Below are positions 9,692 through 17,099 of a stretch of 23,866 bases of DNA, piece after piece (position 1 is the stretch's first letter; every line of letters starts with the position of its first letter). The position numbers were made by a program, and so were the translations under genes. Origin of the DNA: a virus. A model generated the notes under the pieces. That model saw only the letters and a program-made list of their open reading frames with translations. It ran no database searches and was not told the origin of the DNA. The stretch spans positions 1 to 23,866 of IMG/VR virus record IMGVR_UViG_3300034092_002703. One strand, written 5' to 3'.

Positions 9692-9999
9692 ACTACACGT
9701 TTTCCGTTAAACTCTGTGATCAATCTGATATGAACCTTCCGGATGTCTCTGGTTGCCGGGTTCATGATATTTTTGGTTCTATGCTCGATGTGTTTTGGAT
9801 CTCTGGCCACCTCATACATCTTGTTACGTCTGAGGATGGGTTCAGGCATGGTGGCCAGATCGCATTTCACCCAGTTTTTGCAGGCTTTGATCTGGCCACC
9901 GGTCCCTTTCTTTCTGTCAGCGGTGATGTAGGTCATGCTGAACGGCTCGCCGCTGTCGATTTGGTTGATTACTTCATATAGTTCGATTATCGGGTTCAC
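9688..9999 (-). CDS. Small basic hypothetical protein preceding portal
   Basis: A 103-residue basic alpha/beta protein of unknown function. The best start is a GTG at 9999 (MNPIIELYEVINQ...), because no ATG lies nearer and the stop overlaps the portal start by 4 nt. It is the first gene after the phage-type promoter at 10024-10059 and begins the portal unit. Possible roles are a minor head protein or an assembly factor; nothing in the sequence decides this. Confidence 0.7.
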   Translation of the reverse strand: MNPIIELYEVINQIDSGEPFSMTYITADRKKGTGGQIKACKNWVKCDLATMPEPILRRNKMYEVARDPKHIEHRTKNIMNPATRDIRKVHIRLITEFNGKRVV

Positions 10000-10023
10000 A
10001 AAATCTATCTGACTTTTGAACTG

Positions 10024-10059
10024 TGAATTTCAGCATGAAAACCAGCCAATGAAAGGACA
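10024..10059 (-). promoter_or_regulatory. Phage-type promoter copy 2 (upstream of portal unit)
   Basis: TGTCCTTTC (10059-10051 on the minus strand) starts 4 nt after the stop codon of the tape measure gene. After 19 nt comes GAAATTCA (10031-10024). The next start codon (GTG, 9999) is 24 nt downstream. The spacing equals that of the other copies; the second box is the weakest of the five. Confidence 0.5.
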
Positions 10060-10063
10060 GGTT

Positions 10064-12733
10064 TTAGTTCACCATGGACTGCGCCCGGATGGTTTTGATC
10101 CTGTCATCCACTTCTTCATACTCGCCGTAAATCACGTTGGCGCGGATAGGTCTTGCCAACCTTTCATTGAGCATCTGCACAGCCTCCACCAATCCCGCCG
10201 TTTGGCTATTGTCCGTCCGGGGGATGAACCCGCCAGTTTCAAACATGGTCTTAAAAGAATCGCTGATCCTGGGAATGTTCATGCTCATGCCGCTTCCCTG
10301 AGCAATCAGTGAATCAATTAGGGGCCGATTGGCGGCATATACTTTTTTGCTGATGATAGGCTCACCTCCTTCCACTTCGCCTACTGTAACCCCTGATCTG
10401 TTATCGACAAGGGCAATTCCACCCTGCCGGTGAGATGAACCCTGGGGGATAAATCCACCCTGTTCAAATTGCGGAGCTTTTTGGGAGCGGATGGCAGCGA
10501 TTTGGGCGGCGGTAGTGGCTGCTACCAGTGCCACTTGAATGCCTCTTAGCACTCCAAAAGTGGCAACATCAGACGTGCCGGGCCGGGCAGCGAGGGTAGA
10601 CACAACGGCCATAGCTCCTGACATCAATGCCTGCACGGTCTGGGCATTTTTATCACGCTCAAACTGGCGTTTGCGGATCTCCTTTTCCTTTTTCTCCTGC
10701 TCCCTATTGATCTGGTCTACCCGACGGTTGTACTCTTTTTCAGAGATCAGCTTGTTCTCATACAGCCTGCGGGTAGATTCACGGCGTTTATCGTTATTGG
10801 CAATTTCTTGTTCAAGCCTGGCATTATCGTTTTGGGAAAAGATATCCGAGATAGCCGTTGTCAGGTTGCTTACCTCCTGGATATTAGCAAACAGCATCTG
10901 GATGTTGGCTTGTTCCCTGTCCAAAAAATCTTGGACGGGTGAGGTGGATCCGCTTGATTGGAGCGCTTCATCCACACCATCTTTGATCGCGTTGCCTACT
11001 TTGATGCCCAGCTCCTTGGCTCCCAGTTCAGCATCTTTCCCAAATGTATCTTCTATGGCGCCGGTGCGAACATCTGCACCCAACCTTTCCGGATTGATGT
11101 CGAATTTCTTAACCAGCGTATCCCGCTGGCTACTCAGCACCCGCTCAATGTTTTGGAGTGCCTGCTCCGCTTCCGCTGGTGTGATCAGGTTTTTCTTCAG
11201 CTTATCCTTGATGGTTTCAACATCCTTTAGGGCAGCTTCATTGATCTCCCGGAAGCCTGCGAGAATGGGGGCCAGGATTTTTTCGTTCTGGCGAACTATT
11301 TCCTCAAATTCGGCCCGGGTTTCGGCGGGAGTGGATTTTGTTTTACCGGCGCCGGTTTTGCCACCCCTATCTGATGAAGTGCCAACCACGCGGGTGTCAG
11401 CAGTTTTCTTAAAAGCAGCTATATAACCATTGAACAGCTTGACCTCTTCATCAAATTCCTGCTTTAGTTTAGCCCTCTCTTCACCACGGGCCGCTTTTAC
11501 CTGTTCACCCAATGTTTTAATCAAACCGGCCTGCCCCTGTATCAATCGGCCCTGGCGTTCTTTGGTTTGGGATTCAAAATCTTTTTGCAGACTTACCAGC
11601 TGCTCTTCCCTCGCCCTGATATTTGCGCCGAATTGTGTTTCGCCACCTACGATAGTACCCGTACTGAGTAGCCGGGAAACCCAATCAGTTATTCCTGAAA
11701 CACCTTGGAAAAAAGCGCGTACGGCAGGAAGGAGTTTTGTCCCGATATCCTCCTGTAAATTGGCAATCTCCTGCCTGCTTCGTTTGATCTGACCGGCTGT
11801 GGTTTCGCCAAATGCCTGGGCTGCTCCATCCACCTTAGGCTTGAGATCTTCCATGATGACACCAAACGCTTCTGTAACATCCTTGGCATCCTTTATATCT
11901 ACACCATAGGTTTTGAGTGCCTTACCATTGCCTTCCAATGCCTTCACCACTACGTTGGTAGCTTCTGAAAGATCTATCCGCTGTTTGGCGGCAAAGTCAA
12001 TGATGACCGGCGTGAGCTCTTTGATCTGATCCTCGGTCAGCTTACCGTAATTGATCAGCTGCTCAAACACTCCCACTATTTCATCATTGTCGATAAATCC
12101 AAGGGAGTTGGCAAATTCATCAGCAGCGGCGGTCAGCCTTTCAAACACATCCAGCCTCCCCAGGTTGTCCAGCTGCGCCCGAAACCTGGCTGTAGCTTCT
12201 TCTGCCTGCAATGCCTCTTCCACGGCACCAGAAAAGAAAGATTTAAGGCCGCTCAATGCACCTTCTGCCACCCCCAGCAATCCACCACCGAGAAACGCAC
12301 CACCGGCAAATTCCATCAGCCTTTTTAACCCGCTGCCACTGGCCACTTCCTTCAGCGAATTATCCACGCCGCTAACCGCCTTTCTTACCTGGTTAAGGGT
12401 AGTTTCAGCTTTTCTGAGTTCCTGCAACTTATTCCCCGCCGCTTCACTATCTGCAGGTATGTTTCTCAGCTCCCGGCGCAGCTTGCTCACTGCAGCCTCG
12501 GCCATCCTGAGTGATGGCAGCACCTTGCCGTCCATCACATCTTTGAGCTGCCCGATCTTCCCCTGGGTGTTGGCCAGCTCCGTCATCTCTCTGGTGAGAT
12601 CCTTCCCGGCTTTTTTGCCCTTTTCAATGGCGGCCACCAGTTCATTTTCTTTTCTGGTCAGCCGCTCCAGTGCCACCGCTCCTGCGCTTTCGTCAATGTA
12701 AATATTGACCCGCCTATTCACTACTTCTGCCAT
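10064..12733 (-). CDS. Tail tape measure protein
   Basis: An 889-residue protein that sets tail length and is thought to travel with the DNA on infection. The first about 130 residues are coiled coil rich in Lys/Glu/Leu heptads. A hydrophobic Gly-rich patch (FAGGAFLGGGLLGVAEGAL) follows near residues 140-165. Then come long helical stretches and an Arg/Glu/Lys-rich coiled coil near residues 640-700. The C-terminal segment (FEQGGFIPQGSSHRQGGIAL, then a GEVEGGEPIISKK segment) is typical of tape measure proteins. At about 1.5 angstrom per residue it predicts a tail of roughly 130 nm, so a long flexible or contractile tail rather than a podovirus. No peptidoglycan-hydrolase domain is obvious. Confidence 0.93.
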   Translation of the reverse strand: MAEVVNRRVNIYIDESAGAVALERLTRKENELVAAIEKGKKAGKDLTREMTELANTQGKIGQLKDVMDGKVLPSLRMAEAAVSKLRRELRNIPADSEAAGNKLQELRKAETTLNQVRKAVSGVDNSLKEVASGSGLKRLMEFAGGAFLGGGLLGVAEGALSGLKSFFSGAVEEALQAEEATARFRAQLDNLGRLDVFERLTAAADEFANSLGFIDNDEIVGVFEQLINYGKLTEDQIKELTPVIIDFAAKQRIDLSEATNVVVKALEGNGKALKTYGVDIKDAKDVTEAFGVIMEDLKPKVDGAAQAFGETTAGQIKRSRQEIANLQEDIGTKLLPAVRAFFQGVSGITDWVSRLLSTGTIVGGETQFGANIRAREEQLVSLQKDFESQTKERQGRLIQGQAGLIKTLGEQVKAARGEERAKLKQEFDEEVKLFNGYIAAFKKTADTRVVGTSSDRGGKTGAGKTKSTPAETRAEFEEIVRQNEKILAPILAGFREINEAALKDVETIKDKLKKNLITPAEAEQALQNIERVLSSQRDTLVKKFDINPERLGADVRTGAIEDTFGKDAELGAKELGIKVGNAIKDGVDEALQSSGSTSPVQDFLDREQANIQMLFANIQEVSNLTTAISDIFSQNDNARLEQEIANNDKRRESTRRLYENKLISEKEYNRRVDQINREQEKKEKEIRKRQFERDKNAQTVQALMSGAMAVVSTLAARPGTSDVATFGVLRGIQVALVAATTAAQIAAIRSQKAPQFEQGGFIPQGSSHRQGGIALVDNRSGVTVGEVEGGEPIISKKVYAANRPLIDSLIAQGSGMSMNIPRISDSFKTMFETGGFIPRTDNSQTAGLVEAVQMLNERLARPIRANVIYGEYEEVDDRIKTIRAQSMVN

Positions 12734-12734
12734 C

Positions 12735-13115
12735 TTATCTGATTAAAATGTTATTGACAATGCCTGATCCCAGTTCCTCGGCCACGATGTCCGCCAGCCC
12801 ATCAATGTTTTGCTCAATGATGGGGTTAAACCATGGCTTGGCTTTCCTGTTGGTGTTTCCCACCTGGCTGATCTTGGTGCCACGGCCCACCCCTTTGTGA
12901 ACGTAGATCATGTGGCGCGGCATGATGTAGGACACCCGCTCCACCAATCCACCTTTTTTGGGAGTGCGCGCCACCAAAGCTTTTTCTGCTGCTTGGGGAG
13001 ATCGGGAGCTGGCCACGTGCCGGATGCCCTGGTTGTTGATTTCAGTACGCAGTTTTAGCAGGATGTCTTTGCTCCACCCTACTATCTTACTGTTCGCCTC
13101 ATCATAGTTCACCAT
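12735..13115 (-). CDS. HK97 gp10-like tail completion/connector protein (putative)
   Basis: A 126-residue basic protein with the layout of gp10-like head-tail proteins: an N-terminal helix, a central RHMIYVHKGVGRG hairpin, then AKPWFNPIIEQN followed by a C-terminal helix. The IYVHKG...KPWFNP pattern is shared by many neck/tail-completion proteins. It lies 1 nt upstream of the tape measure gene. The ATG at 13115 is the first in-frame start and lies 5 nt after the second box of a phage-type promoter, so its message may be leaderless. Confidence 0.7.
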   Translation of the reverse strand: MVNYDEANSKIVGWSKDILLKLRTEINNQGIRHVASSRSPQAAEKALVARTPKKGGLVERVSYIMPRHMIYVHKGVGRGTKISQVGNTNRKAKPWFNPIIEQNIDGLADIVAEELGSGIVNNILIR

Positions 13116-13120
13116 GTCAG

Positions 13121-13155
13121 CAAATTCAGCTATGAAACCGGCGGGAGAAAGGACA
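13121..13155 (-). promoter_or_regulatory. Phage-type promoter copy 3 (upstream of tape measure unit)
   Basis: TGTCCTTTC (13155-13147, minus strand) comes 2 nt after the T-run of a terminator. After 18 nt comes TGAATTTG (13128-13121), the closest of the five to the host TAnnTTTG box. The next ATG (13115) is 5 nt away. It restarts transcription of the tail genes after the cargo operon. Confidence 0.6.
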
Positions 13156-13173
13156 TGAAAAACCCTCCGAAGA
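13156..13173 (+). repeat. Direct repeat copy A (left border of cargo operon)
   Basis: The 18-mer TGAAAAACCCTCCGAAGA on the plus strand is identical to bases 17082-17099. It covers most of the terminator hairpin at this end of the cargo operon. The two copies are 3,926 bp apart. Confidence 0.85.
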
Positions 13174-13178
13174 GGGTT
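13158..13178 (-). terminator. Intrinsic terminator of the cargo operon (UUCG hairpin)
   Basis: The minus strand reads AACCCTC-TTCG-GAGGGTT followed by TTT: a perfect 7-bp stem closed by the very stable c(UUCG)g tetraloop and continuing into a five-T run (13162-13158). The stop codon of the last cargo gene lies in the stem. It separates the cargo operon from the tail genes that follow. Confidence 0.85.
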
Positions 13179-13353
13179 AGTTAGAATCGTTTTTTTGCCG
13201 AAGTAAAAATTCCTTGACCAGATGCTTTATGTCAGGTGCCAGATAGATAGGCACCCTAAATGATATTGTTGTGGTTGGAGTTGCCCACTCGGCTGGCCTG
13301 CCAGCACCTTCCCTGACTCCACCTCTGCCGTCTTTTTTTCTTTTCTTTTTCAT
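13177..13353 (-). CDS. Small DNA-binding-like protein, possible ribbon-helix-helix
   Basis: A 58-residue, very basic protein. It opens with KKKRKKDGRGGVREGAGRP, the GGxREGAGRP signature found at the N-terminus of many short phage and plasmid proteins. Then TTTISFRVP could be the beta-strand and YLAPDIKHLVKEFLLRQ the first helix of a ribbon-helix-helix fold; a second helix is missing or very short. The start at 13353 is chosen because it makes an ATGA overlap with the stop of the PP-loop gene; an ATG 15 nt upstream is possible. It is the last gene of the cargo operon. It could act as an autoregulator or DNA-targeting partner, but that is inference. Confidence 0.75.
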   Translation of the reverse strand: MKKKRKKDGRGGVREGAGRPAEWATPTTTISFRVPIYLAPDIKHLVKEFLLRQKNDSN

Positions 13354-14480
13354 AAGCTTTCCATCCATTTTTTAATGATCTGATCCTCTCTTTTCAACAC
13401 ATTCTTTTGCAAAATCTGATCCTTTGAGTAATTGAACTCATAGTCCCGCGCCCAAGTGATACTGCCCTCCCAATCACAGAGTAGAATACGCTTCACCATG
13501 TACTTGCAAGCCCCCACATCATCTGTGTCTCCGAAACGGCTCCATTGATAGGCAAATAATTTAGCTAAGTCTGGGTGGATGCTTTGCAGTAAAAAGTCTT
13601 TATACTCCTTCCAGCTATTGAACCGATCCGGTAAGCTTTTGATTGAGTACATCAGGTTTTCCTTAGCGTAAATTGCTGCCGTATGAACGCCCTGCAACCT
13701 CTCCTCCAGCTTATCGTAAGTATCTGGCTCTAATTCTTGCAAATCTGCCAGACATCGAAAAGCCTTTTCATGAACTAAGTTTGACACCCTCATTGTTCGA
13801 ATGTCGTGCCCAAGCATGTACATTTTGTCGTAGATTTTGTTATAGAGAAAACCGCCTTCAATCAAGTATTTCCATACATCCCGGTAAAGCCAGTCAATGA
13901 TTGGATAAGCCCTGTGAGGCTCGTTTTTTTTGCGAATCCAGAACATCTCACTATCCTCACCAAACATCACAAATCTCCGGTCAGGGCTTTCCTCAGCCCG
14001 TAAACCAATCACTGATATACTTTTCCCTTCTCGCCTTCTCAACTGCTGGCCAACCCATAAGTTAAACTTATGGAACCGCCGTGGGTACTTCACATCAATC
14101 GAGTGAATAGCCAATGGATGCTTTTCTCTTACCCACTTTTCTTCTGTACCCCAAGCCCAAAGGAAAAGCTGCTGCTGGCTGGCCGCATTGGTCATGAAGA
14201 TCGGGACCTGGTACCACAAAGGGATCACATTGGGCTGGCTCATTGCCCATTCTACAAGATCTATGGTAGCCTGGTATTCGGCTTCTTGGTCCTGAAAGTA
14301 GAGGATGAATTTCCGATCTCTTTTTTTTGCCTCTTCGTTCAATAAATGGAAAAGCACGGTGCTATCCTTACCAGCCGAAAACGATAGCTGGATGTTGTCG
14401 TAGTTATCGAACAACCACGCCACCCGCTTCTCCGCTGCTTCCAGCACATTTTCCACACCCCTTACCGCTGTTCTTCCCAT
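13350..14480 (-). CDS. IbrA-like PAPS-reductase-family PP-loop protein
   Basis: A 376-residue member of the adenine-nucleotide alpha-hydrolase (PP-loop) superfamily, PAPS reductase branch, closest in layout to IbrA-type (DUF3440) proteins. The PP-loop SFSAGKDS is at residues 33-40. The conserved GLRAEESPDR is at 159-168 and PIIDWLYRDVWKYL at 193-206, both characteristic of this family. Such enzymes adenylate or bind ATP-derived substrates, but the IbrA substrate is unknown. Only three cysteines are present (243, 325, 335), so the four-cysteine iron-sulfur site of DndC-type enzymes is not evident. It overlaps the ParB-like gene by 19 nt, as ibrA and ibrB are paired in E. coli, where they activate prophage eib genes. 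Confidence 0.88.
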   Translation of the reverse strand: MGRTAVRGVENVLEAAEKRVAWLFDNYDNIQLSFSAGKDSTVLFHLLNEEAKKRDRKFILYFQDQEAEYQATIDLVEWAMSQPNVIPLWYQVPIFMTNAASQQQLFLWAWGTEEKWVREKHPLAIHSIDVKYPRRFHKFNLWVGQQLRRREGKSISVIGLRAEESPDRRFVMFGEDSEMFWIRKKNEPHRAYPIIDWLYRDVWKYLIEGGFLYNKIYDKMYMLGHDIRTMRVSNLVHEKAFRCLADLQELEPDTYDKLEERLQGVHTAAIYAKENLMYSIKSLPDRFNSWKEYKDFLLQSIHPDLAKLFAYQWSRFGDTDDVGACKYMVKRILLCDWEGSITWARDYEFNYSKDQILQKNVLKREDQIIKKWMESL

Positions 14481-15022
14481 GCGTCCGGTTTTATGTCTTC
14501 CCCTGCCTCAACGATCTGCCGTTCAATAGAATATGGCACTCCCTTAATTTCTGAGGCGATCCCCTTCAAGCCTATAAGTCTCTGCACCTCTTCCAGCGTC
14601 ATTCCAAGCTCTTTCATGATCTTCAATTCATCCCACCCGGCTTTCAGCATGCCCACCAATGAAGCCTGTAATTCTACATCATGCTTACCCCTGGCTCTGT
14701 TGTGTCTGACAGTGGAAGCCATTCGGTCATTGATATCCTTCTGAATGACTGACACCGGCAACATACCTTTTTCGCGCTCGAAAATGTCCTTGTACCTCAT
14801 GATCACGGTATAGCGGTGAAAACCATCAACGATCACGTATTTGTCGCGGACATCGTCATAATAGCAGACAATGGGCATTGTATAGCCGTCGCACTTGATC
14901 GACTGGTACAGCAGATCCATTTCCCTTTTGGCAACATGGTTAGGGTTGTAATCATTGGCCTCGATTTTGTCCAGCGGAACTGCGATCACACTGTACACCG
15001 GACTTCTGAATTCTTTATTCAT
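14462..15022 (-). CDS. IbrB-like ParB/sulfiredoxin-fold protein
   Basis: A 186-residue protein with the N-terminal ParB/Srx fold. It carries PLDKIEANDYNPN (residues 16-28), the nucleotide-binding-type VDGFHRY (65-71) and RHNRARGKH (106-114), followed by a helical segment (about 130-155, MTLEEVQRLIGLKG) that could form a helix-turn-helix. The combination VDGFHR plus RHNRARGKH is typical of IbrB-like proteins that accompany PAPS-reductase-like partners in prophages and mobile elements. True chromosome-partitioning ParB features (long DNA-binding and dimerisation domains) are missing. It starts with an ATGA overlap with the helicase gene. Likely role: DNA-binding or nucleotide-dependent partner of the PP-loop protein. 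Confidence 0.85.
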   Translation of the reverse strand: MNKEFRSPVYSVIAVPLDKIEANDYNPNHVAKREMDLLYQSIKCDGYTMPIVCYYDDVRDKYVIVDGFHRYTVIMRYKDIFEREKGMLPVSVIQKDINDRMASTVRHNRARGKHDVELQASLVGMLKAGWDELKIMKELGMTLEEVQRLIGLKGIASEIKGVPYSIERQIVEAGEDIKPDAWEEQR

Positions 15023-16227
15023 ATTTCTTCTTTGATTTGTGCCCCTGTTTTCCCTTTCAGATATTGGAGCATTGATTGTTTTTTCTCATTGTTTTTGGCC
15101 ATCAGCAAGTCCAATTTCGGGCCGTTCAATCGGTAGAATTTCAGCGGTTGATCCTGCCCCGTTCGCTTTGTCCTATGCCTGCTCTGATCAACTACTGCCC
15201 AATCCCAGGTGTGATCCCAGTAAATGGTGTTGTGGTAGTGCTGCAAGTTCAAGCTATAAGAATTGGCCTGTAAACTCAATATCTGGCACTTTGGGAAAGC
15301 CTTTCGACACTCTTCTTGGCTGCTGATAAATTTGCAAAAAATAATCGTTCGCTCTGGATCTATCGTTGTCAGTAGTTTTTTGACAATAGTGAACTTATCT
15401 TCTGCACAACAGTAGATGTGCTGCATTTTCTGCGTCATCTCTAAAAAGATATTATTGTTCATCCGCATCAGCACCTCATTATCAAGATATAGTTCCTTCA
15501 ATCGGTTGTATTCTGCCTGCAAATCGTCATCCAGCTTATATTCCAGATCAATGTCCTGCTCCCCAACATCCAAATGCAGATCAGCTTCGTAAATATAAGG
15601 GCTGATGATGCTGTACAGGTAGTCGATATTGTGGTATCCAGCGATAAACTCCCGCTGATTAACGATCCTGTTGCCCTTGTACTTGGTTATCTTGACCGTC
15701 TCACAGAATGTGCGTTTGTATTCCGCCTGCTGCATCCGCAGGATAAGCGGAGATAAGAACTCCAGTTGTGCCCACAAATCCAGCAAATTGCGGCTGATCG
15801 GCGTGCCATTCAGGATCAGCTTGTATTCGCACTCTCTCGATAGTTCGATGATTCTCTTGGTTCTGATGGCATCCCAATTCTTGATTTTCAGCGATTCGTC
15901 GCAAACCAGAAATACCCGTTCCCGCTTGACCATCTCCAACAATCTTAAATACTCCCTATCGCTGCTACTCAGCGTCTCTATACCCACAAATTCTACCGGG
16001 CAATTCATCCCCCACCTATCCACCTCGTCCGCTATCCCTGATCCTTCAATTGGAGGATTAACTGATTGAAATGGAGCCAGCCAAATACAACGATCCACAT
16101 AAACGCTATTCACAAGCTCCACGGCGGGCCTTGTCTTGCCCGTTCCCGGCCTCATGAATAGTGCGCCTACCTTTAGTGACTGAAGGCGGCTAATGGCCTC
16201 AGATTGGATTTTTAACGAGGGAATCAT
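15019..16227 (-). CDS. Compact SNF2-family DNA translocase/helicase
   Basis: A 402-residue superfamily 2 ATPase. Visible motifs in order: motif I RPGTGKT (26-32); motif II DESLKIKN (110-117), matching the SNF2 DExxxxKN form; motif III with LNGTPISRNLLDLWAQLEF (139-157), the classic SNF2 LTGTP..N...ELW pattern; motif VI QSRHRTKRTGQ (348-358), matching QxxxRxxRxGQ. It is short for the family: only the two RecA lobes are present, with no accessory DNA-recognition or nuclease domain. Specificity may come from the neighbouring proteins. It overlaps the upstream gene by 29 nt and the ParB-like gene by ATGA. Expected activity is ATP-driven movement on double-stranded DNA. Confidence 0.92.
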   Translation of the reverse strand: MIPSLKIQSEAISRLQSLKVGALFMRPGTGKTRPAVELVNSVYVDRCIWLAPFQSVNPPIEGSGIADEVDRWGMNCPVEFVGIETLSSSDREYLRLLEMVKRERVFLVCDESLKIKNWDAIRTKRIIELSRECEYKLILNGTPISRNLLDLWAQLEFLSPLILRMQQAEYKRTFCETVKITKYKGNRIVNQREFIAGYHNIDYLYSIISPYIYEADLHLDVGEQDIDLEYKLDDDLQAEYNRLKELYLDNEVLMRMNNNIFLEMTQKMQHIYCCAEDKFTIVKKLLTTIDPERTIIFCKFISSQEECRKAFPKCQILSLQANSYSLNLQHYHNTIYWDHTWDWAVVDQSRHRTKRTGQDQPLKFYRLNGPKLDLLMAKNNEKKQSMLQYLKGKTGAQIKEEI

Positions 16228-16543
16228 CTGGTAAAATGTTTTTGGGCTCTATTTTTGTCGGTATATGACGCTCAACCACCGTGGTGATCACTGGCTCTAT
16301 TCGGTAGGTAGATGGATTGAACCAGCCTTCTTTTTTCGTGCTATATTGAAGCTCTTTTTTTTCGAGTATCCACGCTGAGATCCAATATGCCTCACTTTTC
16401 TGCACGTCATCATCTGGACATAGTACCTGGCTTTTAGGTATGATGGCTTCAGATCCATCGAAACCTTTGGCTAAAAAAGCCTTATCGGATATGCTCCGGA
16501 GGCTTTGAAGCCTCACGGAGTAACAGCGGATTTTCCCTACCAT
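16199..16543 (-). CDS. Hypothetical protein with IPKSQ motif, helicase-associated
   Basis: A 114-residue basic protein. It contains KAFLAKGFDGSEAIIPKSQV (about residues 22-41), a pattern I associate with small phage and plasmid proteins where a short beta-hairpin ends in (W/I)(I/L)PKSQ, usually near recombination or helicase genes. The C-terminus is charged and Pro-rich. The ATG at 16543 overlaps the upstream stop by 7 nt; a TTG at 16549 is less likely. Coupled translation with the helicase suggests a partner or nucleic-acid-binding role. Not a recognised named family. Confidence 0.7.
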   Translation of the reverse strand: MVGKIRCYSVRLQSLRSISDKAFLAKGFDGSEAIIPKSQVLCPDDDVQKSEAYWISAWILEKKELQYSTKKEGWFNPSTYRIEPVITTVVERHIPTKIEPKNILPDDSLVKNPI

Positions 16544-16995
16544 ACCCAAATGAAACTTGCATTCACACTCTCAAACTGAGATACAAAGGTTGCCAGTTTA
16601 CCTTTAGTTTCGGACTCATTGCGAAAATTTATAGGATCGCAAATCTCTTGAAGCTTTTGAACATAAGCATCAGCGGCTGCGTTTAACTCCTTCACTTGAT
16701 TGTCTGTCAGCAGATTGGAAAATACATGGTACCTACCGTGGTTCCAGTCTATTTTTTTATGGCTATCTGATATCTCTTTTAGCTCTGCAAATTTATCCTG
16801 TGAAAGATCTACAATTTTATGATAGGTTCTACTTCTACCTTCATCAGCTGGCTTGTTGACAAACCCTTTCAAGAAAATATTCTTAATTTCTCCATCTACC
16901 ATTACCACATATTGCTTTTGCTGGGATTCGCCGTAGTTTGCGTTCATGTGATAGCAATCTGTAAGTGTGTACCCGAGTTCGATTTGATTAGCCAT
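16537..16995 (-). CDS. Hypothetical first protein of the cargo operon
   Basis: A 152-residue soluble protein with a beta-rich N-terminal half (LGYTLTDCYHMNANYG, QQKQYVVMVDGEIKNIFLKG) and a helical C-terminal half (LTDNQVKELNAAADAYVQKL). I do not recognise it. It is visibly more AT-rich than the structural genes. Its ATG lies about 28 nt after the -7 box of a good host-type promoter, so it heads the cargo operon and is likely its most strongly translated product. Confidence 0.75.
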   Translation of the reverse strand: MANQIELGYTLTDCYHMNANYGESQQKQYVVMVDGEIKNIFLKGFVNKPADEGRSRTYHKIVDLSQDKFAELKEISDSHKKIDWNHGRYHVFSNLLTDNQVKELNAAADAYVQKLQEICDPINFRNESETKGKLATFVSQFESVNASFIWVW

Positions 16996-17023
16996 AAAAG
17001 ATGTTTTTGTTTTTTTGATAGAT

Positions 17024-17054
17024 CAAAGATAAACATACTTTTTGATTTTGCAAA
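17024..17054 (-). promoter_or_regulatory. Host-type (Bacteroidota) promoter of the cargo operon
   Basis: On the minus strand TTTG (17054-17051), exactly 19 nt, then TATCTTTG (17031-17024). This fits the Bacteroidota primary-sigma consensus TTTG / TAnnTTTG in both boxes and in spacing. The predicted start is near 17018-17020, giving a leader of about 25 nt before the ATG at 16995. It lies between the terminator at 17084-17107 and the first cargo gene, as expected for an independently expressed cassette. Confidence 0.8.
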
Positions 17055-17081
17055 CTTTTTCTAATTTATTTTTTCACCCAC

Positions 17082-17099
17082 TGAAAAACCCTCCGAAGA
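17082..17099 (+). repeat. Direct repeat copy B (right border of cargo operon)
   Basis: The plus-strand 18-mer is identical to bases 13156-13173. It forms most of the terminator that ends the 50-residue gene just upstream of the cargo promoter. Confidence 0.85.

Noticed and set aside
10539-11426. 295-codon plus-strand open frame opposite the tape measure gene
   Set aside because: Antisense to a certain coding sequence, Ser/Leu/Arg-rich composition typical of a reversed coiled-coil gene, and no plus-strand gene anywhere else.
12051-12701. 216-codon plus-strand open frame
   Set aside because: Shadow of the coiled-coil N-terminus of the tape measure gene; Ser/Ala/Leu repeats result from the opposite strand's Lys/Glu/Ala codons.
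13350-14480. Sulfate-assimilation PAPS reductase (cysH)
   Set aside because: No CysH C-terminal ECGxH-type motif, longer than CysH, no sulfur-metabolism neighbours; the IbrA-like assignment fits better.
14462-15022. Plasmid-type partition gene parB, suggesting a phage-plasmid
   Set aside because: It is short, lacks the DNA-binding and dimerisation domains of partition ParB, has no parA neighbour or parS-like repeats, and is paired with an IbrA-like gene.
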